This document shows, one piece after another, positions 25,467-35,110 of a DNA stretch of 64,000 nt. Position 1 is the stretch's first letter; the number at the start of each line of letters is the position of its first letter. The stretch is from Bacteroidales bacterium (GTDB taxonomy: Bacteria > Bacteroidota > Bacteroidia > Bacteroidales > Muribaculaceae): the NCBI GenBank assembly GCA_020860515.1, contig JAJBUG010000027.1:19761-83760 (forward strand), in the 5' to 3' direction. The position numbers and the translations under genes were made by a program. The notes under the pieces are model-generated. The model was not told the DNA's origin. It ran no database searches and was given only the letters and a program-made list of their open reading frames with translations.

Positions 25467-26894
25467 CAAATATTCCATTGGAATATCGGCAGCAGTGATT
25501 TCTGTAAGCGCATTTTCGTCGGGATTGTCGATATGCACCAGTCTGCGTGCTTGATTTTCAAGCGTCTTTTCAAATAGATTGCGCACAAAGCGTGCATTGC
25601 CAAAATGACGGTCTTTGTTAGCCACAGCTCGCTGTATCACTTCGCTTAGCACCTCCTGGGCATCAGGGGTCAGTCGGTAGTCATATTTGCGTAGATTGTA
25701 TTGATAGATATCCACCAGTTCGTCGGCATCATAGTCGTCGAAGTGGATGTAACGATTGAATCGAGATTGCAATCCAGGATTGGCATTGATGAATTGTTTT
25801 ATCTCATCGGTATATCCTGCAATGATTACCACTAAGCGGTTGCGATCATCCTCCATGCGCTTGAGCAGGGTAGAGATGGCTTCTTGCCCGAAATCATTGC
25901 TGCTTCCTTGCGCCAGCGAATAAGCTTCGTCGATGAAAAGCACTCCATCGAGTGCTGAATCTACAATCTTGTTGGTTTTCACTGCGGTCTGGCCCACATA
26001 TTCTGCCACCAAGCCTGAGCGGTCAGTCTCTACGAGATGTCCCTTTTCCAGGATGCCAAGTTCTTTGTAAATTGCAGCTACGATGCGCGCCACAGTAGTC
26101 TTGCCAGTGCCAGGATTTCCAGTGAATACGCAGTGATAGCTAATGGCTGAAGCTTTGAGCCCTTTCTCCTTGCGTAGATTTTGGATTTTGATAAGATTAT
26201 AGATATTCTCAATCTCTTTCTTTACATTCCTCAGACCAATGAGTTGGTTGAGTTCCTCCATTGGAGGCACTTCCGATTCGGCCAGCGAAGTGTTACTGGT
26301 TTCATTGTTGGCATAGCGCCGATAGCTTTCCTCAGGATTGCGGAAGCTCATCATATTGTCGAGCCATAGCTTTTCTTGAGCATTGACTTTGCCGCCAGCT
26401 TCGGCTATAAGGAGCATCAGCCGGTAGAGGCGTATGATGTATTTATTGATTTTAGCCTCGTCGACTGCTTTCGACCTAAGGATTTCAACTAAGAGCAGTC
26501 TATCGGGGTCAAAAGTGATTCTTATGCTGGTTTTGAAAATATTTATCATCTCCATTGCAATGCCTCCGTGCATCACGATGTCGAATGTCGTTTCATCGGC
26601 ATTTTGCCAGTCGTTCTCCGAGGCCATGACCATTGCGATGAAAAGCCCGAGTATCCAACTTTCCTCCTTGTCGTTGTCAAAGGTATGGCCCATTTGCTCA
26701 AAACATTTTATCGCTTCCATAATTGCCAACACGCCCAGTCGGCGATCGATGCCATTAATGGGCATGACAGTCAAGCCATTAAGCGTAGGCTCTTGGTCAA
26801 GACAGTTTAGAATCTCGGGATCTTCCGACATAGATTGCAACCATTCATATAGGCTTTGAGCAGTCTTCCTGGCTCTTGAGAAATTCATTTCCAT
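25458..26894 (-). CDS. CbbX/CfxQ-like AAA+ ATPase
   Basis: The protein is about 478 residues from the ATG at 26894 (a second at 26888 is equally possible; the longer frame to 27002 overlaps the upstream gene and lacks similarity). The N-terminal 200 residues are helical, with no clear family but a TerB-like feel. The AAA+ domain (about residues 210-470) has VFTGNPGTGKTTVARIVA (Walker A), GVLFIDEAYSLAQG (Walker B), RLVVIIAGY (sensor 1), and NPGLQSRFNRYIHF with an arginine-finger region. CbbX-type ATPases remodel proteins by threading their tails. It is the third gene of a MoxR-VWA-CbbX unit, 24 bases after the VWA gene. Confidence 0.88.
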   Translation of the reverse strand: MEMNFSRARKTAQSLYEWLQSMSEDPEILNCLDQEPTLNGLTVMPINGIDRRLGVLAIMEAIKCFEQMGHTFDNDKEESWILGLFIAMVMASENDWQNADETTFDIVMHGGIAMEMINIFKTSIRITFDPDRLLLVEILRSKAVDEAKINKYIIRLYRLMLLIAEAGGKVNAQEKLWLDNMMSFRNPEESYRRYANNETSNTSLAESEVPPMEELNQLIGLRNVKKEIENIYNLIKIQNLRKEKGLKASAISYHCVFTGNPGTGKTTVARIVAAIYKELGILEKGHLVETDRSGLVAEYVGQTAVKTNKIVDSALDGVLFIDEAYSLAQGSSNDFGQEAISTLLKRMEDDRNRLVVIIAGYTDEIKQFINANPGLQSRFNRYIHFDDYDADELVDIYQYNLRKYDYRLTPDAQEVLSEVIQRAVANKDRHFGNARFVRNLFEKTLENQARRLVHIDNPDENALTEITAADIPMEYLLQ

Positions 26895-26917
26895 TATGAT
26901 TTTCAGTTGGTTTGGTG

Positions 26918-28084
26918 TTATAATGTAATTGGGCAGCAGCGCCCTGTGGATCGCAGGAAAGGGGAGTTGGCGCGGTAATGGCTTTCTGTATCGAAAACCC
27001 ATACCAGTCCAAAGCGCGGATGGTCGGGCATGGCAGGTGCTGGGGCTTCGCCATCGGTGAAAATCAGGAGTCCATCGTAGCGGTTAGCCTGTGCATAGTC
27101 AATCGCAGGCTGGAAGCATGTGCCTCCACGACCAGTGATTTGAATTTTGCTGCGCGCTTTCTTAAATGGGATAATGTCGTGGATCTCTGTGTCGAAGGTT
27201 ACAAGGTCAAGCTGCTCTACGCCGTAACGGAAAGCCTTGTTGACCACCGAAAGGAATACATTGAGGCTTGGGTCGCTTACCGAGCTGCTCACATCAATTG
27301 CCACCAACAGGCGAGTTGTCAGTCGTCGGATGCTCCCCATATTGTCAAAACCAGTGCGACGGTTAGGGCGCATGCGTGTAAGATACCGCTTGCTGCTAAG
27401 CACGCTGGCACGGAAGCCTGCCAGCACTTGTCGATAATCAATCTTAGCTTTGACGTTGGCCAGGATCGTTTGCACTAAGTTACCTGGTATGTTGCCCCAA
27501 TTATTGCTATTGGAGATTTTTTCAATTGTCAATCCTATATAGCCTTGCATGGCGCTGTCTTCTTGCCACAGGGCGGTGCTATCAGCAGCGGATGCGGCTG
27601 AAGCATTGCTATTGGAATTCCAAGTTTCTTCACTGCTGTCTCCAGGATTGTTTTGGTTGAAGGTCTTTCCTCCAAATTGGCCATCCTCTAATAAATGGTA
27701 AGCGTACCACTCGTATGACTCACCTCGCTTAAGGTTGAAATCATCGGCAGTTGGAATTCTTACTCCAGGTAATTGATAATGATTCCCTATTACAATATTG
27801 CTGGCAATTAATCTCACCAATGGAGGGCAGTCAGTGGGTTGTCGCTCATAAGGGTGCTTGAGGATTATTCTTACACATTCGATTTGGAGAAAACTTTCAA
27901 GCGCATCATCTGGCAATACCTCCAACTTTGCCGGATTGTACTCTATGGATCCTGCGCCGCAGCGCATGTAGCACATCATATTCTGATTCTCACGCAGAAT
28001 ATGGGTAAGGCTAATCTCGAAAAGAGCGTTTTCGTAGATATACCATCCTTCGATAATCCTATTTATTCGTTCCTTAATCGTCAT
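26918..28084 (-). CDS. VWA-like (DUF2201-type) domain protein
   Basis: The 388-residue protein begins MTIKERINRIIEGWYIYE, with an N-terminal domain resembling metallopeptidase-like DUF2201 proteins (about 1-120). Its C-terminal half is a VWA domain (about 255-388) with the MIDAS-type motif VAIDVSSSVSDPSL and then TGRGGTCFQP and LLIFTDGEAPAP. Such proteins work with MoxR AAA+ ATPases as a chaperone pair that assembles or activates a target. It overlaps the MoxR gene by 4 bases. Confidence 0.88.
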   Translation of the reverse strand: MTIKERINRIIEGWYIYENALFEISLTHILRENQNMMCYMRCGAGSIEYNPAKLEVLPDDALESFLQIECVRIILKHPYERQPTDCPPLVRLIASNIVIGNHYQLPGVRIPTADDFNLKRGESYEWYAYHLLEDGQFGGKTFNQNNPGDSSEETWNSNSNASAASAADSTALWQEDSAMQGYIGLTIEKISNSNNWGNIPGNLVQTILANVKAKIDYRQVLAGFRASVLSSKRYLTRMRPNRRTGFDNMGSIRRLTTRLLVAIDVSSSVSDPSLNVFLSVVNKAFRYGVEQLDLVTFDTEIHDIIPFKKARSKIQITGRGGTCFQPAIDYAQANRYDGLLIFTDGEAPAPAMPDHPRFGLVWVFDTESHYRANSPFLRSTGRCCPITL

Positions 28085-29151
28085 TTGCGATAGGAAGAGA
28101 TATGTCTCATTAAGATTGGTACCACATCGGGACAGTTAAGAGCTATATAACGCGAGGCATGAGGGAAGTGGCCATTAGTAATGTTGGAGGCGAACGATGC
28201 TAAAATCTCTCCACGGCTGGCCGAAATCAGATAGTTGATGTAACTCGACAGATTTCTTGCTACCCGAGTCGGAGCTTTGGCGCCATCAATCTCCAAGTAT
28301 TGGAAGATTCCATCGTTGAGCACGCTTTGATCATGGAGGCTCCATGTCATCACCTCTTGTATATTTTCTTCATAGTTTTTTAGAAATTCCTCAGCTGTGA
28401 GGCGCTTGGCATTTCTGACCTCAGCCATAAACTTCTGCATGGCGCGCACGCCTACGATGCTTGCTATCACCTTTTGGTCGGCATTTTCAATATAGTCGAT
28501 TCCCTTGAGCAAATCCGACACTCGTTTCCATCCTCGGCGGTCGGGTGTCTTGTCGAGACCAGTGTCTTCATGTGATTTGCGTATTGGGTCGTGGTCGAGC
28601 CAATCCTTATTGGTAGTAATAAAATCTATTACTCGCTCGTCAACTCCGCTCTTTCTTGCCCATACCAGCCACTCGTCAACTGATGGCTCAAACCGAAACA
28701 CATTGAATCGCGACACCAAGGCTGGGTCAAGATCGGTGAGTTGGTATTCTTCACCCTCGTTCACGGCAGCAATTACTCGGCTGCCAGGAGGCAAATCGCG
28801 GCCAGCAAGCCGGCGATTCAGGGCCAGGTCCATGATGGTTTGCAGCACTTCGGGTCGAGCTCGGTTGAGCTCGTCGAGGAAAAGCACCACTGGCTTCCCA
28901 TCGAGTGGGAACCAATATGGAGGGCGGAACACAGTCTTTTCTCCTGATTTGTCGGGGAGGCCAATTAGGTCGCCTGGATCGCTCATCTGACCTAAGAAAA
29001 GTGCTACCACCTTCATCCCTTTCTCCTGAAAATACTGGGTCAAAATCTGGGACTTGCCTATGCCATGTCCACCCGACAGCATTATGTTTTGGTCGGCCGG
29101 TATTCGGTCAAGGGCATGGTAAAGCTCTGCTATGTCAACGCTTATGTTCAT
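28081..29151 (-). CDS. MoxR-type AAA+ ATPase
   Basis: The 356-residue ATPase has Walker A GGHGIGKSQIL (about residues 27-37), Walker B VVLFLDELNRARPEV, sensor 1 VIAAVNEGEEYQ, and LVSRFNVFRFEP with the arginine finger. This is the AAA_5/MoxR pattern. It is the first gene of the unit MoxR-VWA-CbbX, behind a TAACTTTG box at 29183-29190, divergent from ybaK. The substrate is unknown. Confidence 0.93.
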   Translation of the reverse strand: MNISVDIAELYHALDRIPADQNIMLSGGHGIGKSQILTQYFQEKGMKVVALFLGQMSDPGDLIGLPDKSGEKTVFRPPYWFPLDGKPVVLFLDELNRARPEVLQTIMDLALNRRLAGRDLPPGSRVIAAVNEGEEYQLTDLDPALVSRFNVFRFEPSVDEWLVWARKSGVDERVIDFITTNKDWLDHDPIRKSHEDTGLDKTPDRRGWKRVSDLLKGIDYIENADQKVIASIVGVRAMQKFMAEVRNAKRLTAEEFLKNYEENIQEVMTWSLHDQSVLNDGIFQYLEIDGAKAPTRVARNLSSYINYLISASRGEILASFASNITNGHFPHASRYIALNCPDVVPILMRHISSYRK

Positions 29152-29182
29152 GGACGAGTGATTATAATAAGGTAACGGATGA

Positions 29183-29190
29183 CAAAGTTA
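29183..29190 (-). promoter_or_regulatory. -7 box of the MoxR-VWA-CbbX operon
   Basis: The minus strand reads TAACTTTG, 32 bases before the MoxR start. Confidence 0.6.
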
Positions 29191-29222
29191 ATCACAATAA
29201 TCCAAATTTCCAAAGAAATTAT

Positions 29223-29230
29223 TAACTTTG
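29223..29230 (+). promoter_or_regulatory. -7 box of the YbaK-type gene
   Basis: TAACTTTG, 31 bases before the start codon, divergent from the MoxR promoter 33 bases away. Confidence 0.6.
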
Positions 29231-29260
29231 CACTGATTAAAACACCAAAATTAGAAATTT

Positions 29261-29770
29261 ATGGCAAAGAAAAACCACGATAATTCCAAGAATGGCGTAG
29301 CAAAGACAAACGCAGCACGCTTGCTTGACCAAGCTAAAATCCCCTACGAACTCATTCCTTATGAATATGATGAAAATGACTTGGCAGCACAGCATGTGGC
29401 CGATGCCTTGGGCGAGGACATAAATCAAGTGTTCAAGACCTTAGTGCTGCATGGCGACAAATGCGGATATTTTGTGTGCGTAGTGCCAGGCAACTGCGAA
29501 GTTGACTTAAAAAAGGCTGCTAAGGCAGCTGGAGCCAAGAAAGCCGAAATGATACCGATGAAGGAATTGCTGCCGCTTACGGGTTATATTCGTGGCGGAT
29601 GTTCGCCTGTGGGCATGAAAAAGCCTTTCCCTACATTTTTCCACTCAACAGCCAAAGATTTCGATGTAATATATGTAAGTGCAGGCCAGCGAGGACTTCA
29701 ATTCAAAATTGCTCCTGCTGACCTGATATCTTACGTGCGAGCCACGGTGACTGACCTTGTGGCTGAATAG
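29261..29770 (+). CDS. ybaK: YbaK/EbsC-type Cys-tRNA(Pro) deacylase
   Basis: The 169-residue single-domain protein belongs to the YbaK/ProX deacylase family, which hydrolyses tRNA charged with the wrong amino acid. Typical features are KTNAARLLDQAKIPYELIPY, FKTLVLHGDKCGYFVCVVPG with the catalytic Lys region, and GYIRGGCSPVGMKKPFPTFF with the conserved GGxSP-like loop (here GGCSP). Transcribed alone. Confidence 0.95.
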   Translation: MAKKNHDNSKNGVAKTNAARLLDQAKIPYELIPYEYDENDLAAQHVADALGEDINQVFKTLVLHGDKCGYFVCVVPGNCEVDLKKAAKAAGAKKAEMIPMKELLPLTGYIRGGCSPVGMKKPFPTFFHSTAKDFDVIYVSAGQRGLQFKIAPADLISYVRATVTDLVAE

Positions 29771-29771
29771 A

Positions 29772-31427
29772 TTAATCCTTGTTGCGGATAGCTACTCGGC
29801 GTATCTTGCCTGAGATAGTCTTGGGCAGTTCCTCTACAAATTCGATGATGCGAGGATACTTGTAGGGAGCCGTGACGCGCTTCACGTGGTTTTGAATTTC
29901 TTTTACCAAAGCGTCGTCGGCTCGACCCTTGTACTCCTTCGACAATACTATTGTTGCCTTCACCACCTGGCCGCGCACTTCGTCGGGCACGCCAGTGATG
30001 GCACATTCCACTACTGCTGGGTGAGTCATCAAGGCACTTTCCACCTCAAACGGACCAATGCGATAGCCCGACGATTTAATCACATCGTCGGTACGACCAA
30101 CGAACCAATAATAGCCATCTTGGTCACGCCAGGCTACATCGCCAGTATGATATAAGCCATCATGAATTGCCTCAGCAGTTAGAGCCGGGTCTTTGAGGTA
30201 TTCGCGGAAGAGGCCCAAGGGGCGCTTGCCCCCCTCGGGCAGATGCACCACGATTTCTCCATGTTCGCCATCTTCCACTGGCACACCATCGCCATCTACA
30301 AGGTCAATATCATATTCAGGACCTGGCTTGCCCATTGAGCCTGGCTTGGGTTCGAGCCAAGGATAGGTGGCTATGGTCAGAGTGGTTTCAGTTTGGCCGA
30401 AACCCTCCATCAGCTTTATGCCAGTGAGGCGCAGCCATTCCTCAAACACCTTGGGATTGAGAGCCTCGCCAGCGATAGTGCAATATTTTAGGGTGGAGAG
30501 GTCGAACTTGCTCAGATCCTCGCGAATCAAGAATCGGAATACCGTGGGTGGGGCGCAGAAGGATGTGATGCCATATTTCTGAATCATGTGGAGCACATCT
30601 ACGGGCTCAAACTTCTCATAGTCGTACACAAACACATTGGCTCCAGCTATCCATTGGCCATATAGTTTGCCCCAAACGGCCTTGCCCCAGCCAGTGTCGG
30701 CAAGAGTCAGATGTAGGCTGTCCTCGTGGAGATTGTGCCAATAACTACCTGTGATAATATGGCCAAGGGGGTAAGTGAAATCATGGGCCACCATCTTAGG
30801 CTCGCCAGTGGTGCCAGAGGTAAAATATAGCAGTGATATGTCGGTGTTGGTGTTTGGATGCTCAGGCTTTTCAAATGGTTTGGCCTCGGCAATACCTTTG
30901 TTGAAATCATACCATCCCTCTGGCACGATAGGGCCAGTTGAGATTAGGATTTGTAGCGATGGACAGTCGGGCTTAGCATTAGTTACATGGTCGATTATAA
31001 TTGGATCGCCAGTAGATACTATTGCCTTGATTTGGGCCATTTCACAACGGTAAATAATATCCTTGGGGGTAAGCAGGTGCGAAGCTGGAATCACAGTAGC
31101 TCCAAGTTTGTGCAGGGCTATGATAGAGAACCAGAATTGATAGTGGCGCTTAAGGATAAGCATCACCATGTCGCCCTTGCCAATGCCGAGGCTTTGGAAA
31201 AACGATGTAGTCTGGTCGCTATAATGCTTCATCTCGCCGAATGTGAATTGCCGTTCTTCGCCTCGGTCGTTGGTCCATAACAGGGCCGGCTTGTCGGGGG
31301 CTTCGGCAGCCCAACGGTCGACCACGTCGTAGCCGAAATTGAAATTCTCGGGCACATTGACGTGGAAATTAGCCATAAAGTCGTCGTACGACTCAAATTG
31401 TGTTTTATCGAGGAATCTTTCTAACAT
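29772..31427 (-). CDS. AMP-forming acyl-CoA synthetase
   Basis: The 551-residue enzyme activates a carboxylic acid with ATP and joins it to CoA. The ANL-family core is complete: LLYFTSGTTGEPKMV (P-loop, about residues 195-210), GFGQTETTL, GLYHTGDVAWRDQDGYYWFVGR, DDVIKSSGYRIGPFEVES, and the catalytic Lys in PKTISGKIRR at the C-terminus. The pattern is close to medium-chain or benzoate-type ligases rather than Acs acetyl-CoA synthetase. It is preceded by an XRE-cupin regulator, 4 bases away, in one operon. The true substrate is unknown. Confidence 0.93.
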   Translation of the reverse strand: MLERFLDKTQFESYDDFMANFHVNVPENFNFGYDVVDRWAAEAPDKPALLWTNDRGEERQFTFGEMKHYSDQTTSFFQSLGIGKGDMVMLILKRHYQFWFSIIALHKLGATVIPASHLLTPKDIIYRCEMAQIKAIVSTGDPIIIDHVTNAKPDCPSLQILISTGPIVPEGWYDFNKGIAEAKPFEKPEHPNTNTDISLLYFTSGTTGEPKMVAHDFTYPLGHIITGSYWHNLHEDSLHLTLADTGWGKAVWGKLYGQWIAGANVFVYDYEKFEPVDVLHMIQKYGITSFCAPPTVFRFLIREDLSKFDLSTLKYCTIAGEALNPKVFEEWLRLTGIKLMEGFGQTETTLTIATYPWLEPKPGSMGKPGPEYDIDLVDGDGVPVEDGEHGEIVVHLPEGGKRPLGLFREYLKDPALTAEAIHDGLYHTGDVAWRDQDGYYWFVGRTDDVIKSSGYRIGPFEVESALMTHPAVVECAITGVPDEVRGQVVKATIVLSKEYKGRADDALVKEIQNHVKRVTAPYKYPRIIEFVEELPKTISGKIRRVAIRNKD

Positions 31428-31431
31428 AGGA

Positions 31432-31995
31432 TTATCCGTTGGTGATTATAGCAATGAAGCGAGCGGCTTTGGAGCCAAGCACGCGAAAGCCATGAGGCAG
31501 CATTGAATCGAACATAATGCTGTCGCCTGCATGCAAGGTAATTGCTTTATTGCCGACGCTCATCTCGAGTTCGCCCTCTACGATATAGTTAAACTCTTGT
31601 CCCTTATGGGTGTTAAGCGTGAGTTCTTGATGCTCTTTTGGCTCAACTGTCACCATAAATGGAGCCATGATGCGGTTTTGGAAGCCAGCGGCCAGGTCTT
31701 GATAACTGTAAGCCTTTGTACGCTCTACCTTTACTCCGCGGCCCGCACGGGTCACTGAGTAAGTGCTCATCTTTGGCTCAGAGCCAAAGAGCAAGGCGGT
31801 AAGCTCTACGCCATAGGTTGACGCGAGGCCATGAAGAAAGCTTACGGGAATGTCCACCTCACCGCTCTCATACTTTGCGAGCAGTTCTGAGGCCACTCCG
31901 CACTCAGCAGCCATTTCGTCGATGGTAAGGTCAAGGGCATCGCGCAGTCCAGCCAAGCGCTTTGCCACTTCCCTCATGTGGTCAATGTTTGCCAT
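31432..31995 (-). CDS. XRE-type regulator with C-terminal cupin domain
   Basis: The 187-residue protein has an XRE helix-turn-helix (about residues 13-68: LTIDEMAAECGVASELLAKY) and a cupin sensor (about 105-185: GQEFNYIVEGELEMSVGNKA, AGDSIMFDSMLPHGF). This class controls metabolic genes in response to a small ligand. It lies directly upstream of, and is cotranscribed with, the acyl-CoA synthetase gene, so it probably senses the substrate or product. The promoter box is at 32045-32052. Confidence 0.92.
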   Translation of the reverse strand: MANIDHMREVAKRLAGLRDALDLTIDEMAAECGVASELLAKYESGEVDIPVSFLHGLASTYGVELTALLFGSEPKMSTYSVTRAGRGVKVERTKAYSYQDLAAGFQNRIMAPFMVTVEPKEHQELTLNTHKGQEFNYIVEGELEMSVGNKAITLHAGDSIMFDSMLPHGFRVLGSKAARFIAIITNG

Positions 31996-32044
31996 ATTGG
32001 TTTATATTGTATAATTTTTCCTTTATCCGTAACATTTGTGGTTG

Positions 32045-32052
32045 CAAAAGTA
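32045..32052 (-). promoter_or_regulatory. -7 box of the XRE-cupin/acyl-CoA synthetase operon
   Basis: The minus strand reads TACTTTTG, 50 bases before the start codon. Confidence 0.5.
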
Positions 32053-32209
32053 CAAAATAAGTTTTAAACAATAAAAATTCTGCACAAACATTTGGAAATC
32101 GTGCAATTCACCACAAGTAATTTCGTAAAAAGACAATTATAAGGGGATAAAATGTTGTCGGTTTTATTAAATTTGAAGGTCAATAGGTGGCAAATTGAAA
32201 AATTGTTGC

Positions 32210-32217
32210 TATATTTG
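32210..32217 (+). promoter_or_regulatory. -7 box of the 32295-34043 gene
   Basis: TATATTTG matches TAnnTTTG; the leader to the ATG is about 70 nt and AT-rich. Confidence 0.5.
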
Positions 32218-32294
32218 CGAAAGAAACCTAAACAAGTCAGAGATTCTGGAATGAAAAATTTTATAAACCCATAACATTTAAATTTAAATATCGA

Positions 32295-34043
32295 ATGAGA
32301 AAACTTTTACCCCTTGCTCTGGCACTTGGAGTTGCGATGGCAGCTTCAGCCGAGCGCCCTCAATCAATGTCACTCACTCAGAAGTTGAGCACCCCCCATG
32401 CAATCACTAATCAGGCCTTCGAAAAGAATAGTCGAATTGCACTGAAAGGCAAGCCCGCTATCAAAGAATGCGCTTCGCGCTCTGAGGAGGCACCAATCAC
32501 CGACCCAGCAGGAGAAAAGCAATTCTGCAAAGTGACAGCCGAAGGCTACACCTACAGCTACGACTATGGCATCATGTGGCAAACCAAGGAAGTTGCTGGC
32601 TACATCGTGCGTAATGAAAACACCCTCTACATTGGCGATCCTGTCAGCGACTTTGCTGTTGGCAGTTTCATTCAAGGCACAATCTCGGGCAATGAGGCAT
32701 ATTTTGAGTTTCCTCAGTTGGTGGCCTACGATGCTGATTGGGGCGAAGCTGGATATGTGTCGATTATGGAAGCTTTTGAATACACATCAGAATACACGGG
32801 ACAGACCTACAAGGGCTATCGCCCAGTGGCCGATGCTGACAACCATGCAACTTATATCCTTAACGAAGATGGGTCAGTTGAACTGGTAAGCCCTTCGCCT
32901 GATTATGATTCAGAAACTTACTTCGAAGGTGAAATCCCTGAGCTGATCCTTGGCATCTATTTCCAAGTGGATGAAGAGGTGGAAGAACTTGGCGATGAAG
33001 CTCCCACTTACTGGTACCAGTGTGGTGATATCCGCTCGCTCTATACCCCATACGATATCGAAGCCGAATTGGCGCATGTGCCTGACGGTGTAAAATTGGA
33101 GAATTGGATTATCGGCGGCTTGGACTATTCGCCCAGCTTCGTGCAGCTTGGTTTTGATGGCGATGATGTATATTTGGTAGGAGTGCTTGATTATCTGCCT
33201 GATGCAGCCGTCAAGGGCAAGGTAACCGAAACAGGCCTTTCGTTCCCTACGTGTCAGCTATTAGGATACATCGAGGAAATCGGAATGTTTGCTTATTTCT
33301 GCCCCATGGATTATGATTGGAATGAATTTGTGGACTTGGAGCTTGAGATGTGGGATGGCGATGAATTATCCATATTTGCCGCACCTGAGGGTGAGTACTC
33401 ATTGGTATATACTACATCTGACAATATCGAGGCATTCGCTTATTATGATTACATCGATGATCCTTATCTAATGAATCAGGGTCAAGGCGTAGAAAACGCC
33501 AATCCGCAGGATCCTGAATACTTGGGATATGAAGATTCTTTCTTTGATATGGATGGCAGCACAGGATTGACATTCTATACCCCTACTACCAATGTCAACG
33601 GATACCAAATGCCTGCATCGCGCATGTACTACAATCTCTACATTAATGGCGAGCTCTTCGTGTTTGATGCCGACACATATTGGATGGGTGAGGATATGGT
33701 AGATGTGCCCTTCGACCTCGATCAAGAGGACATCTTCGACATGGGCGAAGAACACATGGTGTATGTATATGTTTATGGCATCGAGACCGTAGGCATTCAG
33801 ACTTTCTTCAATGGTACCGACGGACGCCTGTATGCTTCAAACCTGCTTACATATACCCTTGATGGTGAGCTGATTGAGATTACAGATGGCCAAATCAGCA
33901 CCAATGTATCAGCCAAGGAAATTATGACCCAAGAATTCTACAATCTCAATGGCATGCGCATCGAGGCAGCTCCCGCAGGCCTATATATCGAGCGCACCAT
34001 ATTCACCGATGGTTCATCAATCTCACGCAAAGTAATCCGATAA
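32295..34043 (+). CDS. large exported protein of unknown function
   Basis: The 582-residue protein has a signal peptide (MRKLLPLALALGVAMAASAE) and no lipobox. The body is acidic and very rich in Tyr, Asp and Glu and in beta strands, with no catalytic motif that I know. It ends with the short C-terminal domain seen in other exported proteins here (EFYNLNGMRIEAAPAGLYIE), which may be a sorting signal. It is transcribed alone and closed by a strong hairpin at 34063-34098. Proteins of this appearance are common in Muribaculaceae and related gut families. Confidence 0.85.
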   Translation: MRKLLPLALALGVAMAASAERPQSMSLTQKLSTPHAITNQAFEKNSRIALKGKPAIKECASRSEEAPITDPAGEKQFCKVTAEGYTYSYDYGIMWQTKEVAGYIVRNENTLYIGDPVSDFAVGSFIQGTISGNEAYFEFPQLVAYDADWGEAGYVSIMEAFEYTSEYTGQTYKGYRPVADADNHATYILNEDGSVELVSPSPDYDSETYFEGEIPELILGIYFQVDEEVEELGDEAPTYWYQCGDIRSLYTPYDIEAELAHVPDGVKLENWIIGGLDYSPSFVQLGFDGDDVYLVGVLDYLPDAAVKGKVTETGLSFPTCQLLGYIEEIGMFAYFCPMDYDWNEFVDLELEMWDGDELSIFAAPEGEYSLVYTTSDNIEAFAYYDYIDDPYLMNQGQGVENANPQDPEYLGYEDSFFDMDGSTGLTFYTPTTNVNGYQMPASRMYYNLYINGELFVFDADTYWMGEDMVDVPFDLDQEDIFDMGEEHMVYVYVYGIETVGIQTFFNGTDGRLYASNLLTYTLDGELIEITDGQISTNVSAKEIMTQEFYNLNGMRIEAAPAGLYIERTIFTDGSSISRKVIR

Positions 34044-34062
34044 AACACCCATCGCATAAACG

Positions 34063-34098
34063 AAATCGGCTATGCTCCATTGAGGGCATAGCCGATTC
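34063..34098 (+). terminator. terminator hairpin, GGCTATGC-type family
   Basis: AATCGGCTATGC and GCATAGCCGATT form a perfect 12-bp stem followed by CTTAGT. The same stem recurs at 54440-54473 and in part at 46271-46287 and 46419-46452. Confidence 0.75.
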
Positions 34099-34144
34099 TT
34101 AGTCTACATTCTGCGATAATGTGATTTTTCCACCTTGCGCCCAA

Positions 34145-35026
34145 TTATGAGCGGAGGGATGGGGGTATGATAGGCATGGCTCCGGGCTGTGTGCACACGT
34201 AGGCCGAGACAGATACAGCGATGCGATGGGCATCTTCTACTGATTTGCCCCTGAGAAGGCTTGCAATGAATGAGCCAGTGAATGAGTCGCCCGCACCTAC
34301 AGTATCCACTACATCAACTTTCGGGGTGGGCTGGAAAGAAACTTTATCAGAGGTGAAAACATAGCTGCCGTTGGTGCCGCAGGTAAGAATGAGCATCTTC
34401 AAATTATAGATGTTGAGAAGAGTCTTGCAAATCTCTTCCAGATTCAAGCCAGGAATATTGAAAAGACGGCTCACAATCACCAATTCCTCATCGTTAATTT
34501 TGAGGATGTTGCAGCGCTTCATCGAAGCATCCAACACTTCATAGCTGTAAAAGTCTTGGCGGAGATTTATATCAAACACCACAAGATGATCATCACCCTT
34601 AGGCATAGCATCTAAGAACTGGTTGATGGTGGTGCGCGAGACAATTGATCGCTGAGCCAATGATCCGAAGCACACAGCGCGTGTGTTATGAGCCAACGCC
34701 TCCAATTCGGGGGTAAAGGGGATGTTATCCCAAGCCACATTCTCCTTTATTTCATATTGGGGCACACCGCGTTCGTCCACCTCCACTTGCACTGTGCCAG
34801 TGGGATAAGGCACCTCGGGGATGATGGTGTTCAGGCCTTTCTCTTTGAAATTTTCTAAGAGTTCGCGTCCGAGTTTGTCCTCGCCAACTGCACTCACCCC
34901 ACAGCTTGGCAATCCAAATTGCGACACATGATATGCGAAATTAGCAGGAGCTCCGCCTATCTTTTTTCCTTCGGGCAGCACATCCCACAGGGCCTCGCCC
35001 ATTCCTACGATTATTCCACGTTCCAT
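34145..35026 (-). CDS. PfkB-family fructokinase
   Basis: The 293-residue sugar kinase phosphorylates fructose in the cytoplasm. It has the N-terminal GEALWDVLPEGKKIGGAPANFA typical of fructokinases and the C-terminal catalytic DTVGAGDSFTGSFIASLL (catalytic Asp). It is the last gene of the unit GH32-MFS-fructokinase, which matches the gene content of the Bacteroides thetaiotaomicron fructan locus. Confidence 0.95.
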   Translation of the reverse strand: MERGIIVGMGEALWDVLPEGKKIGGAPANFAYHVSQFGLPSCGVSAVGEDKLGRELLENFKEKGLNTIIPEVPYPTGTVQVEVDERGVPQYEIKENVAWDNIPFTPELEALAHNTRAVCFGSLAQRSIVSRTTINQFLDAMPKGDDHLVVFDINLRQDFYSYEVLDASMKRCNILKINDEELVIVSRLFNIPGLNLEEICKTLLNIYNLKMLILTCGTNGSYVFTSDKVSFQPTPKVDVVDTVGAGDSFTGSFIASLLRGKSVEDAHRIAVSVSAYVCTQPGAMPIIPPSLRS

Positions 35027-35110
35027 ATTAGATATGAGTTTTAAGTTTTGAGTTTTGAGAATAGAAAGTTATTTAATTTAGAGGCGAGAGGAGAACGATG
35101 GTTCATCACT

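Noticed and set aside
26895..27002. Longer start of the CbbX-like gene at 27002
   Set aside because: It would overlap the VWA gene by 85 bases and has no family-like sequence; the ATG at 26894 fits the gap.
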